64,000 nucleotides of DNA from Mucilaginibacter sp. L3T2-6 (GTDB lineage: Bacteria > Bacteroidota > Bacteroidia > Sphingobacteriales > Sphingobacteriaceae): assembly GCF_030519355.1 (NCBI RefSeq), contig NZ_JAUMKC010000022.1, positions 1 to 64,000 of the forward strand, read 5' to 3'. The position numbers and the translations under genes were made by a program. This document shows positions 44,214 to 53,226 of the stretch, piece by piece. The notes under the pieces were generated by a model, which worked only from the letters and a program-made list of their open reading frames with translations, was not told where the DNA came from and ran no database searches. Within the stretch, counting starts at the first letter, position 1; each line of letters opens with the position of its first letter.

Positions 44214-45287
44214 TTAATCTGATACTTCAATGCTCGAAATGTACGGTTGGGTTTGGTTTGCCGGCTTCCGGTATAATGGGAAGTAATTTTGTTCATAATA
44301 AACTTCATCGCGTCTGTTTAAAACAAGGTTATTATAAGCGTCTGCATCGTTAACATAGCACCATATCTGGTCTGCCAGTTCCAGCTTTGAGAAATATCTT
44401 TTAAATTCAAACAGCGAGTCTTGTTTCCCTCCCAGGCCACCGCCTAAGTGAAAAATTTTCTTTCCCAGCCTGCGCCCGATCACACTTATCTCGTCTGTCA
44501 ACAATTTGCTGGGAGATTCCTTCAGATATGATGGAGAGGTTGCCGATAAATGATTCCGGATTATCTCACCGGAAATTAAGAGGAGAGCACCGCAAATAAG
44601 TTCGTCGCCATTATAAATGGCCAGCAGTTTGTTTTCAAATCCCTCTGCGTTAAGAAGATTTGCGAAGTATTGCTCGTCAAAATAATAATGTGCCGACGCA
44701 TTCACCCTTTTCATATTTTCCCAATACATTTTCGTGAAGTTTTTGATACCGTCGGCAGTGTTCAGTTCTTTTATGGTATAATTTTTTTCACGCAGCTTCC
44801 TTATTTGCCGGGCGAGCCTTTTATCATACTTATCTCGCTGCTCTTCCGCGGATTTGGTCAAATCGATATAGAGCGTACTTCCATTTGGTCGCACACCACC
44901 AATGTTTTGTAATATGTGCTGTTGATTGATAAAGGGATGCAGCCTCGCGAAAATGCAAACAGCATTTTGCGTGGTCATAAAATTTATAAACGCGGTCTTA
45001 AATTGATTAGCTACTATTGACGGTAATTGAGCAAGGTTGATATTGGAAAAGGGACCGCAATACCCATAGGCCGACGTCATATCACAAAAAGATGAATTTT
45101 CTATTTTTCTTTTAATTAACGGCAGGGCTATAAAAAGGCCATCAGTTTCATACACAAACAGAAGCGGTTCACCCTCGGTGTTCAATGAGTAATAATACCA
45201 TGTGTGAAAAATTTCGTGCATTAACGATCTTTCTGTATAAGCATCCCATTCTGTTTTATTTCTGATAACAAAACTTTGATATTGCAT
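44214..45287 (-). CDS. FemAB-like GNAT acyltransferase, copy 1
   Basis: The 357-residue protein belongs to the BioF2/FemAB-like GNAT-fold group seen in polysaccharide loci. Family features are the central RQIRKLREK and the late SYLKESPSKLLTDE and HLGGGLGG-QDSLFEFKRYFS. It likely transfers an aminoacyl or acyl group onto a sugar or lipid-linked glycan. It precedes PhyH copy 1. A paralogue is at 48396. Confidence 0.85.
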   Translation of the reverse strand: MQYQSFVIRNKTEWDAYTERSLMHEIFHTWYYYSLNTEGEPLLFVYETDGLFIALPLIKRKIENSSFCDMTSAYGYCGPFSNINLAQLPSIVANQFKTAFINFMTTQNAVCIFARLHPFINQQHILQNIGGVRPNGSTLYIDLTKSAEEQRDKYDKRLARQIRKLREKNYTIKELNTADGIKNFTKMYWENMKRVNASAHYYFDEQYFANLLNAEGFENKLLAIYNGDELICGALLLISGEIIRNHLSATSPSYLKESPSKLLTDEISVIGRRLGKKIFHLGGGLGGKQDSLFEFKRYFSKLELADQIWCYVNDADAYNNLVLNRRDEVYYEQNYFPLYRKPANQTQPYISSIEVSD

Positions 45288-45478
45288 AATTAAGCGTGAT
45301 TAAAGGCCTTTTGATTGTAAACGCTGTCTTTGGTTGGCGGTTACCAGATGAAGCACAGAAAGCCTTGCAGCTGTACCTGTTTGGCCGGTTGATTCGGCGG
45401 CAAAAAAGCATAACGGCAGTTGATTATTAAAAGTGATCGGCTAGTTGTGATAGTTAGGTAGCTATAAAGTTAAATCCA

Positions 45479-46378
45479 TCACGTGACGATGTAATTAACA
45501 ATGACGACAAAAGGAACTGCCCGTAACAGATATCTTACTGTGTTGTAAGCCTTAGCTACCCTTAACTTTCTTAGTTCAAACAGCAGGTATTTCTTTACGT
45601 ATAACAACAGCAGTTTTTTCTTGTGAACGGTCTGGTAGGTAAAGTTTGTAATAATGAGATTAAAATCGCTGATCATCTTCTCCATCCTTGCGTCGTTCCT
45701 GATCATGCTCCATATGCCACCGGTGTGATTGCGGTAGCAACTCATTACCTCGGGCATTACATAAATTTTACGTCCCGTAATAAATGTAGCGAATATCTTG
45801 AGCAGCTTATCCCCTGCATGACATTTAACGTACCAGGGTTTTTCAAAAATCTGGTTCACCGCCGGGATATTTCGATATACCACCGTTGCTGTTTTGGTTT
45901 CAGCCTGTTTTCCAACCAGCAGGTCGTGGTAGGTATATACCAGGGGCACAGGGTTTGGGCTTACATGTAACGTATTATTATCCGCATCTATAACGCGTGT
46001 ATAATGACAGCAAATAACATATTCCGGGTTTCTTTCTAAAAAATCAACTTGCTTTTGAAGCTTAAGGGGATCTGTCCAATAGTCGTCACCATCGCACACC
46101 GCTACATACTTACCTTTACAGGCAGTGGCAGTTTTAATCATGTTACGGTGCGCCCCGGTGTTTTGCGGAGCCGCCAACACTTTTAGCTTATCAGGATATG
46201 CTTGCTTGTAGGTTTTAAGCACTTGTAAAGTTTGGTCGGTTGAGCAATCATCGCTTACAACAATTTCATATTTAAAATCTGTTTTTTGCATTAAAAAACT
46301 TTCCACTGTTTGTGCGATAAATTTTTCGTGATTATAGGTTGTACAGCAAATGCTAACCATCCACTCATCTTCTTTCAT
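45479..46378 (-). CDS. Family 2 glycosyltransferase
   Basis: The 299-residue GT-A enzyme starts with VSICCTTYNHEKFIAQTVESF and has VVSDDCSTD and VCDGDDYWTDP (DxD metal site), then a C-terminal helical tail. It adds a sugar to the growing repeat unit from a nucleotide donor on the cytosolic face. It lies 68 nt after the dehydratase gene on the same strand. Confidence 0.93.
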   Translation of the reverse strand: MKEDEWMVSICCTTYNHEKFIAQTVESFLMQKTDFKYEIVVSDDCSTDQTLQVLKTYKQAYPDKLKVLAAPQNTGAHRNMIKTATACKGKYVAVCDGDDYWTDPLKLQKQVDFLERNPEYVICCHYTRVIDADNNTLHVSPNPVPLVYTYHDLLVGKQAETKTATVVYRNIPAVNQIFEKPWYVKCHAGDKLLKIFATFITGRKIYVMPEVMSCYRNHTGGIWSMIRNDARMEKMISDFNLIITNFTYQTVHKKKLLLLYVKKYLLFELRKLRVAKAYNTVRYLLRAVPFVVIVNYIVT

Positions 46379-46446
46379 TATGTATTGTTTTAATTATTGT
46401 TTAGAATGAATTATCAGGGTGATAAGGTTTGCGAACAGAAAGCAGG

Positions 46447-48399
46447 TCAAACAGCGGCATTTAAAATTCTGGCATCAAGTTTTTCAAACTCCGAATTATT
46501 GCTTATAAAATCAGGTACGATCGATTTCATCTTTAGCACCACCAGGTCAGTATTGTTATCCATGTTCAGCTCCATTAGTTCGTTGATAGTGCTATTCACC
46601 TCCGCATAACAATTTGGTATGGTTTTAGAAATCTTAATGTCCTTATTGTACGTTGGTATAATTTCTTCTTCTTTATTCAGCAATTCTTCGTAAAGTTTTT
46701 CGCCCGGCCTCAAGCCGGTAAAAACAATTTTTATATCCTCGCCGGGTATATGGCCAGCCAACCTAACCATGTTAGCGGCCAGGTCGGCTATTTTTACAGG
46801 TTCGCCCATGTCGAAAAGAAATATCTCACCGCCATTTCCCATTACTGCCGCTTCAAGAACCAGGTGTACCGACTCAGGGATAGTCATAAAATAGCGTGTG
46901 ATTTCGGGGTGGGTAACAGTAACAGGCCCTCCGCGTTGAATTTGCGCTTTAAATCGTGGAATAACGGAGCCGTTTGATCCAAGTACATTGCCAAACCGGG
47001 TGGTAATAAATTTTGTTTGACGAAATGCCGCTTTTGGAGATTCGTTATTAAAAGGATAATTGGCAGTTAAAGCGCTGTTTAGTGATTGAATATACATTTC
47101 GGCAATACGCTTGGACGCGCCCATAACATTGGTTGGCCTTACCGCTTTGTCAGTGGAGATCATGATAAACTTTTCTACCCCATACATAACTGATATATCG
47201 GCCAGGTTTTTAGTTCCCCAAATATTGGTAAGCACCGCCTCGGCAGGATTATTTTCCATCAGCGGCACATGTTTGTACGCAGCAGCGTGAAAGACTATCT
47301 GGGGCCTGTGTAAATCAAACAGGGCCCTTACCCTTTGGGCGTTTTGAATGTCACAAACAAATATGCTTGTTCTATTAGCATGTTCCCCATCTTCAATTTC
47401 CATCTGTATATCGTGAAGGGGCGTTTCGGCCTGGTCACAAAGTATAATGCATGCCGGTTCATAACCCAGCACCTGCCGCACTATTTCCGAACCGATCGAG
47501 CCCGCGGCGCCGGTAATCAAAATTCTTTTCCCCTTCAGGTCATCAAGAATGTGATCTTTGTGTAAAACAATTGGCGCCCGTTCTAACAAGTCCTCAATCT
47601 TCAGGTCTTCAAACTGGTTCAAATTAGGCTGGCCATTTAGCCAGTGGTCTGCGGGTGGGACAGTTACCACTTTAATACCCAATTCTATACATTTTTCAAT
47701 CGCCTCTTTTTTACCATCAGTCGTCAGCTCTTCATTGGTGACAAGCATTTTTTTTATAGCAAACCTTCGCTTTAAACTTTCTATTGCCTTCAGCGGGTAA
47801 ACTTGCTTTTGCTCAATACATTTATATAGCTTATCAGGCCCGGAATCTACAAAGCCTTTAACATGGGTTATTGCACCCTTTTGAGCTTCAACGGCCCTCT
47901 TAATCAGGATAGCCGTCGAATCGGCGCCATAAATAAGAATATTATCCTGGTCAGCCGCCAGGGGCGTATCAACATACATAAACACGTCTTTTACAGTAAT
48001 CCGCATGGCCATCAATAACGATGCTGAAATAAAGAAGTTTATTAGAATAATATCATCCAGATCGTGAAAGCTGAACCTGAAATAAGAGGCAAACAATAAT
48101 TTGCAACCTGCCAGAAACATGGTATTGCTTAGTAAAACCGCGGCAATGATCCGGAGCATATCCCGTGTATTCGAATATCTTACAATACGTCTGTGTATGC
48201 CCATCAGCAAAAAAACAATAGCCGCGCTGCCGCTATAAAAAATTATGTAGTATGCGTTGTCAGGCGAAAGGTTTTGTTTATTTTTCAAGAAGAATGAAAG
48301 ACAAAGCGACAGAACCACAATTGCCATATCAGTTGTGAAAACCAGCCAGCGGGAGTGAAATTTCTCCTGGAACAAAAGGTTTTTGAAGTGTAAAATCAT
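46447..48399 (-). CDS. Membrane nucleotide-sugar 4,6-dehydratase (WbpM/PglF-like)
   Basis: The 650-residue protein has four N-terminal membrane helices (about 20-125), a first Rossmann part (about 145-250) and a second SDR domain with ILITGAAGSIGSEI (about 296-309), STDKAVRPTNVMGASKR (catalytic Lys with Met in place of Tyr, as in the family) and RFGNVLGSNGSVIPRF. It should convert UDP-GlcNAc (or a relative) to a 4-keto-6-deoxy intermediate. The gene overlaps the FemAB-like gene upstream by 4 nt. Confidence 0.93.
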   Translation of the reverse strand: MILHFKNLLFQEKFHSRWLVFTTDMAIVVLSLCLSFFLKNKQNLSPDNAYYIIFYSGSAAIVFLLMGIHRRIVRYSNTRDMLRIIAAVLLSNTMFLAGCKLLFASYFRFSFHDLDDIILINFFISASLLMAMRITVKDVFMYVDTPLAADQDNILIYGADSTAILIKRAVEAQKGAITHVKGFVDSGPDKLYKCIEQKQVYPLKAIESLKRRFAIKKMLVTNEELTTDGKKEAIEKCIELGIKVVTVPPADHWLNGQPNLNQFEDLKIEDLLERAPIVLHKDHILDDLKGKRILITGAAGSIGSEIVRQVLGYEPACIILCDQAETPLHDIQMEIEDGEHANRTSIFVCDIQNAQRVRALFDLHRPQIVFHAAAYKHVPLMENNPAEAVLTNIWGTKNLADISVMYGVEKFIMISTDKAVRPTNVMGASKRIAEMYIQSLNSALTANYPFNNESPKAAFRQTKFITTRFGNVLGSNGSVIPRFKAQIQRGGPVTVTHPEITRYFMTIPESVHLVLEAAVMGNGGEIFLFDMGEPVKIADLAANMVRLAGHIPGEDIKIVFTGLRPGEKLYEELLNKEEEIIPTYNKDIKISKTIPNCYAEVNSTINELMELNMDNNTDLVVLKMKSIVPDFISNNSEFEKLDARILNAAV

Positions 48400-49454
48400 A
48401 GCGAATGCGAATTAGTAAGTTGTGGTATTTGCGCATAACGATATAAAGGGAAAAAATCAACCCCGGTGTTCTCGTCGATCCCTTTTTCGTTCAATAGCAG
48501 CTGATACACCGGCGCATTGGCAATATAGCGCCAGGTTTTAAAGCCGAGGGTATTATCTGTGAAAGATAATTTCCATTGGAGAAGGCTATCCTCTTTAAAA
48601 CTGAGCCCGCCGCCCAGGTTCATATAGCGCATGCCATCCCTCCTGCCCATTTGTGTAATCTCATCTACTAAAAATTTGGTGGGGCTGTATTTAAGGTATT
48701 CCCTGCGGGTGCCTACCAGGTGGGCCTGTATAATTCCGTTTGTAAACATTATCATGGTGCCGGCAATTGGTTCATCGCCGTCGTACACGATTAAGACGCG
48801 GGTATCATACTCGTCGCTCTCATATAATTCATGAAAATATTCATGATTAAACAGATAATATTCAGATGCATCAACCCGCTGCATCGTTTCCATGTAGATG
48901 CTTATAAATAAATCAATTGCCTCCGGCCCTTTTTCTTCTTTTACAGTAAAGCCCCGGTTTCGGGCTTTTCTGATCTGTGCTCTTACAGCTGGGCTATATC
49001 GTTGTCGTTGTTCCTCTAAACTCAACGATAAATCCAAAACAACTACGCGGCCATTGTCGTGTACGCCGCCAAACCTTTCCAAAAGGTTACCCTGCTTAAA
49101 AAATGGGTGGAGCCTTAAAAAAACAGAAACATAGTTCTCCTCCTGCAGATAAATCATAAATGCCGATTTAAAACTATCCGCCAGGTGCTCATCAAGCTCA
49201 TCCATTTTTCTGTTGGAGATTGGCCCCGAGAAACCGTACACACAGGTTAGATCAGAGTAAATTGTTCCCGGAACAGGCCTTGCAACCAACGGCACTGCAA
49301 TAAAATCATCGTGTTGCTGGTAAACGAACATTATCGGATCGCCGCTTTTTTCAAGCGAGTTGTAATGCCATGTATGGTAACAATCAAATTCTGCTGCCCT
49401 TCGGACATAGTATGTCCATTCCGCCCTATCGCGGATAGTGATAATCTTTGTCAT
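48396..49454 (-). CDS. FemAB-like GNAT acyltransferase, copy 2
   Basis: ATG at 49454 gives 352 residues and leaves a 19-nt gap after the GNAT gene. It is a paralogue of the protein at 44214: both have a TWHYNSL/TWYYYSL-like early motif, VYGFSGPISN (YGYCGPFSN in copy 1), a HPFFKQGNLLERFGGVHDNG stretch (HPFINQQHILQNIGGVRPNG in copy 1), and MNLGGGLSFKEDSLLQWKLSF. The ATG of the dehydratase gene overlaps its stop (ATGA), so they are co-translated. Confidence 0.85.
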   Translation of the reverse strand: MTKIITIRDRAEWTYYVRRAAEFDCYHTWHYNSLEKSGDPIMFVYQQHDDFIAVPLVARPVPGTIYSDLTCVYGFSGPISNRKMDELDEHLADSFKSAFMIYLQEENYVSVFLRLHPFFKQGNLLERFGGVHDNGRVVVLDLSLSLEEQRQRYSPAVRAQIRKARNRGFTVKEEKGPEAIDLFISIYMETMQRVDASEYYLFNHEYFHELYESDEYDTRVLIVYDGDEPIAGTMIMFTNGIIQAHLVGTRREYLKYSPTKFLVDEITQMGRRDGMRYMNLGGGLSFKEDSLLQWKLSFTDNTLGFKTWRYIANAPVYQLLLNEKGIDENTGVDFFPLYRYAQIPQLTNSHSL

Positions 49455-49473
49455 AAAACAATAGTTTAAAAAT

Positions 49474-49986
49474 TCAGGATTTTTTATGTAAGTCTTCCAT
49501 TGCAAGAAATTTAGGTTTTGCAATATTCATTATGATAAATTCATTGTCGTGGCCGGTAATTTCGAACCCTGCTTTCTCATAAACATGTAACGCGGCTATA
49601 TTTGTAGGGTGTACCCTTAGCCAAATATTTTCGAGTTCTAATTCCATAAATCCGTGGCGGAGTATGTGCATTATGGCCTGGTAGCCAACACCCTTACGCC
49701 AGTATAACTTATTGCCAATAAACAAGTGGATCTCGGCGCTATTGTCTTTGATATCCACGAGCCGGATATTACCAATATAAGTATCGAGTTCCTTAACACA
49801 AATAGCAAAATTTGCCTGATCTGGCTGTCCGAGAATGCCCTGAAGCCAGGCCGTTTCAATTTCCGCAGTTATGTACCTGGTCATTTTTTTCATGGTATAC
49901 GTCCATATTTGCGGATCGTTTCGCCAGGCAAATGAGGTTAGGGCATCTTCAATAACCAGGGGCCTGATGTATATCGAAATGATCAT
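49474..49986 (-). CDS. GNAT N-acetyltransferase (RimJ/PseH-like)
   Basis: The 170-residue protein has a GNAT fold with the acetyl-CoA loop RKGVGYQAIMHIL (about 93-105) and ENIWLRVHPTNIAALHVYEKAGFE, typical of RimJ/RimL and sugar 4-N-acetyltransferases such as PseH. In this locus it could acetylate an amino sugar. The start ATG overlaps the stop of the aminotransferase-like gene by 4 nt. Confidence 0.87.
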   Translation of the reverse strand: MIISIYIRPLVIEDALTSFAWRNDPQIWTYTMKKMTRYITAEIETAWLQGILGQPDQANFAICVKELDTYIGNIRLVDIKDNSAEIHLFIGNKLYWRKGVGYQAIMHILRHGFMELELENIWLRVHPTNIAALHVYEKAGFEITGHDNEFIIMNIAKPKFLAMEDLHKKS

Positions 49987-50954
49987 ATAAACTGCTTTAG
50001 GATGGTTAACATAAAAAACATGTCAGACAGGCTATACCTGTGGTCAATAGGCAATGCCACCAAACAACGGGCGAGGTAGTTTTCATACATCCCGGTGGTA
50101 GTCCATTCAAACACGTTAGGCCAGTAGGTGGCCACATATATCTTTTTCTGGATCAGGTGCAGCTTTAATTGCCGGTCGTCCGCTAAAAATGGGTAAACCA
50201 TTGGCGATTCATCATCAGGAAAATCGAACTTGAAGAGGTTCTTGTCTTTTAAATGTTTATGCAGAAAATTAAAATTCCGTTTCCTTACCCTCGCACATTC
50301 AGCATAATCAATCCCTGACAACAGCTTCCTGGTGACGTTTGACATCGCCATAATATTATTATTGCAAAGCACATGGTTGTTCGCTTTATAGTCAGCGTAT
50401 CCTGCTTCAATGCCAAGGTCAATGCTTTTTATCAGGTGCGAAAAACGGTTAAACGATACATCAACCGGCAGTTTACGGTGTGATTTTTTGCTGATCTGCA
50501 GATAAGACCCATCGGGAACACCGAAAAACTTTCGGCACGAATAGAATGTATCAATACCTGGCAATGGCTCAGAGAAAAAAGCCTGGCTGTTATCAATAAT
50601 AAGGTTACTGATACGGTTGCTTAAGTCGATTACAGTATTTTGTTTGATTCCGAAATAATTTGTATACAAAAAGCATGCATAAGTTTCAATTTCAAAATTG
50701 ATGATCGGGTCGAGATTCTCATCAATTGAGTAAAACTGGTGTAAAAGTCCCAGCTTGCGAATGGGTTCAAATAAAACATCACAGGTAAAAAACGGCACGT
50801 AAATTTTTTCATAGGCCTTTTGTTTTAAAATATATTCCAATGCATTGCGGCCTGTGTTCAACCGTAACAGGTTAGGATAATATTCCTTGCCTGCGTGCAG
50901 CTGCAATTCAATATATCCTCCCATATAGGCAGGAACATTTTTAACTTCGCTCAT
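49983..50954 (-). CDS. Short DegT/PLP-aminotransferase-like protein
   Basis: The 323-residue protein has a divergent PLP type I fold. LRLNTGRNALEYIL looks like the usual opening, IIDNSQAFF (about 130-138) supplies the pyridine-nitrogen aspartate, and SCRKFFGVPDGSY (about 148-160) has the lysine. It is shorter than DegT enzymes (usually 370-400) and its identity is low. It may act on an EPS precursor, or be a non-classical member. It forms a tight run with the GNAT and FemAB genes. Confidence 0.75.
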   Translation of the reverse strand: MSEVKNVPAYMGGYIELQLHAGKEYYPNLLRLNTGRNALEYILKQKAYEKIYVPFFTCDVLFEPIRKLGLLHQFYSIDENLDPIINFEIETYACFLYTNYFGIKQNTVIDLSNRISNLIIDNSQAFFSEPLPGIDTFYSCRKFFGVPDGSYLQISKKSHRKLPVDVSFNRFSHLIKSIDLGIEAGYADYKANNHVLCNNNIMAMSNVTRKLLSGIDYAECARVRKRNFNFLHKHLKDKNLFKFDFPDDESPMVYPFLADDRQLKLHLIQKKIYVATYWPNVFEWTTTGMYENYLARCLVALPIDHRYSLSDMFFMLTILKQFI

Positions 50955-50992
50955 AAAAATAATTTGATGTTGATGGTTTTTTTGAGATGAGG

Positions 50993-51796
50993 TTAGCCCT
51001 GATCAGGCTGGTACATTCTCAATTGTACAGGTTGATAATATTCGCTTAAATTTTCGGGGATGCGGGCATTATATCCAATAATTTGGCGTAATTCAGGTGA
51101 TAACGCAGCAACAAAATTATAACCCAAAAACCGGCAATAGTCAAATTGCGGCTTAATGTATGGCGGACTGAAACCTAAAGTCAGCGCTCTTCGTGGTTTC
51201 GAAGTAAGATTTTTTCCGGCGGCATGCCATATGTTTGAATCGAAGAGGATAATACTTCCCTCCGGTGCGACGGCGCGGTCGGCCCGGCTATAAAAATCAG
51301 CTTCCTCGGGTCTTTGGGGTATTTTATGAGAACCAGAAAGAAAATGGGTGGCACCGGTGAAAATATTAAATTCATCGAGCGTAACAATCATCTGGATAAG
51401 CAATTTTGTATCGGTCATAAAAGTTCGCACGTCCCGGTGCATGTTGCTCACATACGGGCGTTCATGCCCGGCGTGTATTACCGCATTTATACCGTTAAGA
51501 ATGTAATTGCCACCAAAGTAGCGGGTAATTTCATCATGGCAATATCTTTTTTGAAGAAAATCCAGAGCGAAATTATCACGTTCAAGCAGATGGTGCAATG
51601 TACCGCCCATATTGGCACTTATACCGTTTCTTATTTGAATTTCTCTTCTGGTTGTATAGGCTTTTACTAAATCAGCGTTAATTCTTTCAATTTGTTCATT
51701 CGGCAAAGCGTTTTCATAAATTGCCCAGCCGTATTCATCAAACGCTATTTCAAAATCAGCCATTGTTTTTTGGCCGTAATCAAATATGTTGTTCAT
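50993..51796 (-). CDS. PhyH-family Fe(II)/2-oxoglutarate dioxygenase, copy 2
   Basis: ATG at 51796 gives 267 residues, exactly the length of copy 1, and the two align without a gap: His120, Asp122, His191 and Arg202/203 fall at the same numbers. A TTG at 51826 would add 10 residues; the gapless alignment argues for 51796. Function is as for copy 1, unknown substrate. Confidence 0.9.
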   Translation of the reverse strand: MNNIFDYGQKTMADFEIAFDEYGWAIYENALPNEQIERINADLVKAYTTRREIQIRNGISANMGGTLHHLLERDNFALDFLQKRYCHDEITRYFGGNYILNGINAVIHAGHERPYVSNMHRDVRTFMTDTKLLIQMIVTLDEFNIFTGATHFLSGSHKIPQRPEEADFYSRADRAVAPEGSIILFDSNIWHAAGKNLTSKPRRALTLGFSPPYIKPQFDYCRFLGYNFVAALSPELRQIIGYNARIPENLSEYYQPVQLRMYQPDQG

Positions 51797-51832
51797 AGGA
51801 CGACAGGTGGGAGGTTTTGGATTCAAGCAAGC

Positions 51833-52975
51833 TTAGTTCAGCTGCATAATTTTAAGCATTTGGCTATTCACTTTATGCACATCGAATTTTTTGCCAGCCA
51901 AAGCCAGCCCGTTTTGCCCATGCCGCAAAATGGCCTTGCGATTGTTGATATAATAAAACATTTTTGAGATCAGTGCGGAGGCATTCTTTACCGGAACAAG
52001 AAATCCGTTTGCCGCCGGGCCCCCTTCTACCGTTTCTCTGCAGCCAACAGAATTACTGGTTATAATTGCACGGCCCATGGCCATGCTTTCAAGCAGGCAG
52101 CGCGGTATGCCCTCGCCATAGTATGATGGCAATACTACCACTGAAGAATCTTTAATAACAGAACGCACGTCATTAACCTGGCCCATGTAAGCAATTGGAT
52201 CGCCGGATTTAATTTGATCAAATAATTCCGGGCTAATCGAATCGATGTTATCGTCGTATGAGCCGATCAGCTTAAATTTTATAAACGGATAGTGCGATCT
52301 GATAAATTTAGCGGCATCGTAATATTCTGCTATACCCTTGGCGTTTATTAACCTAGCAATCATCAGGAAACTAATGTTAATTAATTCAGGCTGTGTGGGC
52401 GTGTAGTGATCAAGGTCGACACCTGATCCGTTTACAACAAATACCTGGTGTTTATAAGTCAACACATTATGTTTGCAAAGCGTGTCATAGTCGTCTTGGT
52501 TTTGCAGAATTATCTTCAGGCGCTCATTGTTCGAAAGACTGAAACGCAGCAATAACCGGGTAACTGTGCCTATAAGTGTTCTTAATGACTTTTGGCTAAA
52601 AGTGTACCCCAAACCGCTGAGCATTGGGGTAATCATTTTTATACCGCTTAATTTGGCCAGCACAGTGCCATAAATAACGGGCTTGAAGGTGTAAGGAAAA
52701 AAAACATCAGGTTTAACTTTTCGCATTAAAGTAAAAAGTTTCATTATATAAGTCAGGTCCTCAAATATTGACACATTGCTGCCTGTAAATCCGGTTTCAT
52801 AAATGTTTACATTAAGGCTGTTTAACAAATCACGTTCACTCTGCAGCCCTATACGTGGAGTGAAGACAAATACATGGTGCTGCTTAGCCATCTCTTCGAT
52901 TAGCTTGCCCCTAAAATCAACCAATGATTTTGATGAATCGCAGGCGATAAGAATTTTTTGCCCGGTTTTGCTCAT
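51833..52975 (-). CDS. Family 4 glycosyltransferase
   Basis: The 380-residue GT-B enzyme has ILIACDSSKSLVDFRGKLIEE at the start, YTFKPVIYG and MLSGLGYTF in the N-domain, ARLINAKGIAEYYDAA and the late PSYYGEGIPRCLLESMAMGRAIITS (E-x7-E donor site). It resembles N-acetylgalactosamine/fucosamine-type transferases near sugar phosphotransferases. It is the first gene after the terminator at 53158. Confidence 0.92.
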   Translation of the reverse strand: MSKTGQKILIACDSSKSLVDFRGKLIEEMAKQHHVFVFTPRIGLQSERDLLNSLNVNIYETGFTGSNVSIFEDLTYIMKLFTLMRKVKPDVFFPYTFKPVIYGTVLAKLSGIKMITPMLSGLGYTFSQKSLRTLIGTVTRLLLRFSLSNNERLKIILQNQDDYDTLCKHNVLTYKHQVFVVNGSGVDLDHYTPTQPELINISFLMIARLINAKGIAEYYDAAKFIRSHYPFIKFKLIGSYDDNIDSISPELFDQIKSGDPIAYMGQVNDVRSVIKDSSVVVLPSYYGEGIPRCLLESMAMGRAIITSNSVGCRETVEGGPAANGFLVPVKNASALISKMFYYINNRKAILRHGQNGLALAGKKFDVHKVNSQMLKIMQLN

Positions 52976-53157
52976 GATAGCTGTTTAAAAATGGGAAACG
53001 ATTATTGACCAATAGTTAATTTACTATTATCGGGTTGTGATGCGGTGTCGTCGCTATTGCCGAAGTTAACCTGTTTGTGAAGGCAAGCCCGGCAAATTAT
53101 ATTTTAGAATATAAAAGCTGTTTTAAAATGAGGTTAGGTTTAAGCGGCCGGTATTAA

Positions 53158-53193
53158 AACAACTCAAACCATCGCCTGATGGTTTGAGTTGTT
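53158..53193. terminator. Perfect 16-bp terminator hairpin
   Basis: AACAACTCAAACCATC (53158-53173) and GATGGTTTGAGTTGTT (53178-53193) with GCCT as loop. It lies 34 nt after the pectate lyase stop (53227, minus) and has short T/A runs on both sides, so it may work in both directions. It splits the EPS locus into two transcripts. Confidence 0.75.
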
Positions 53194-53226
53194 GATTTAA
53201 ATTAAAATAGAGTGGAGGGGTTATTG

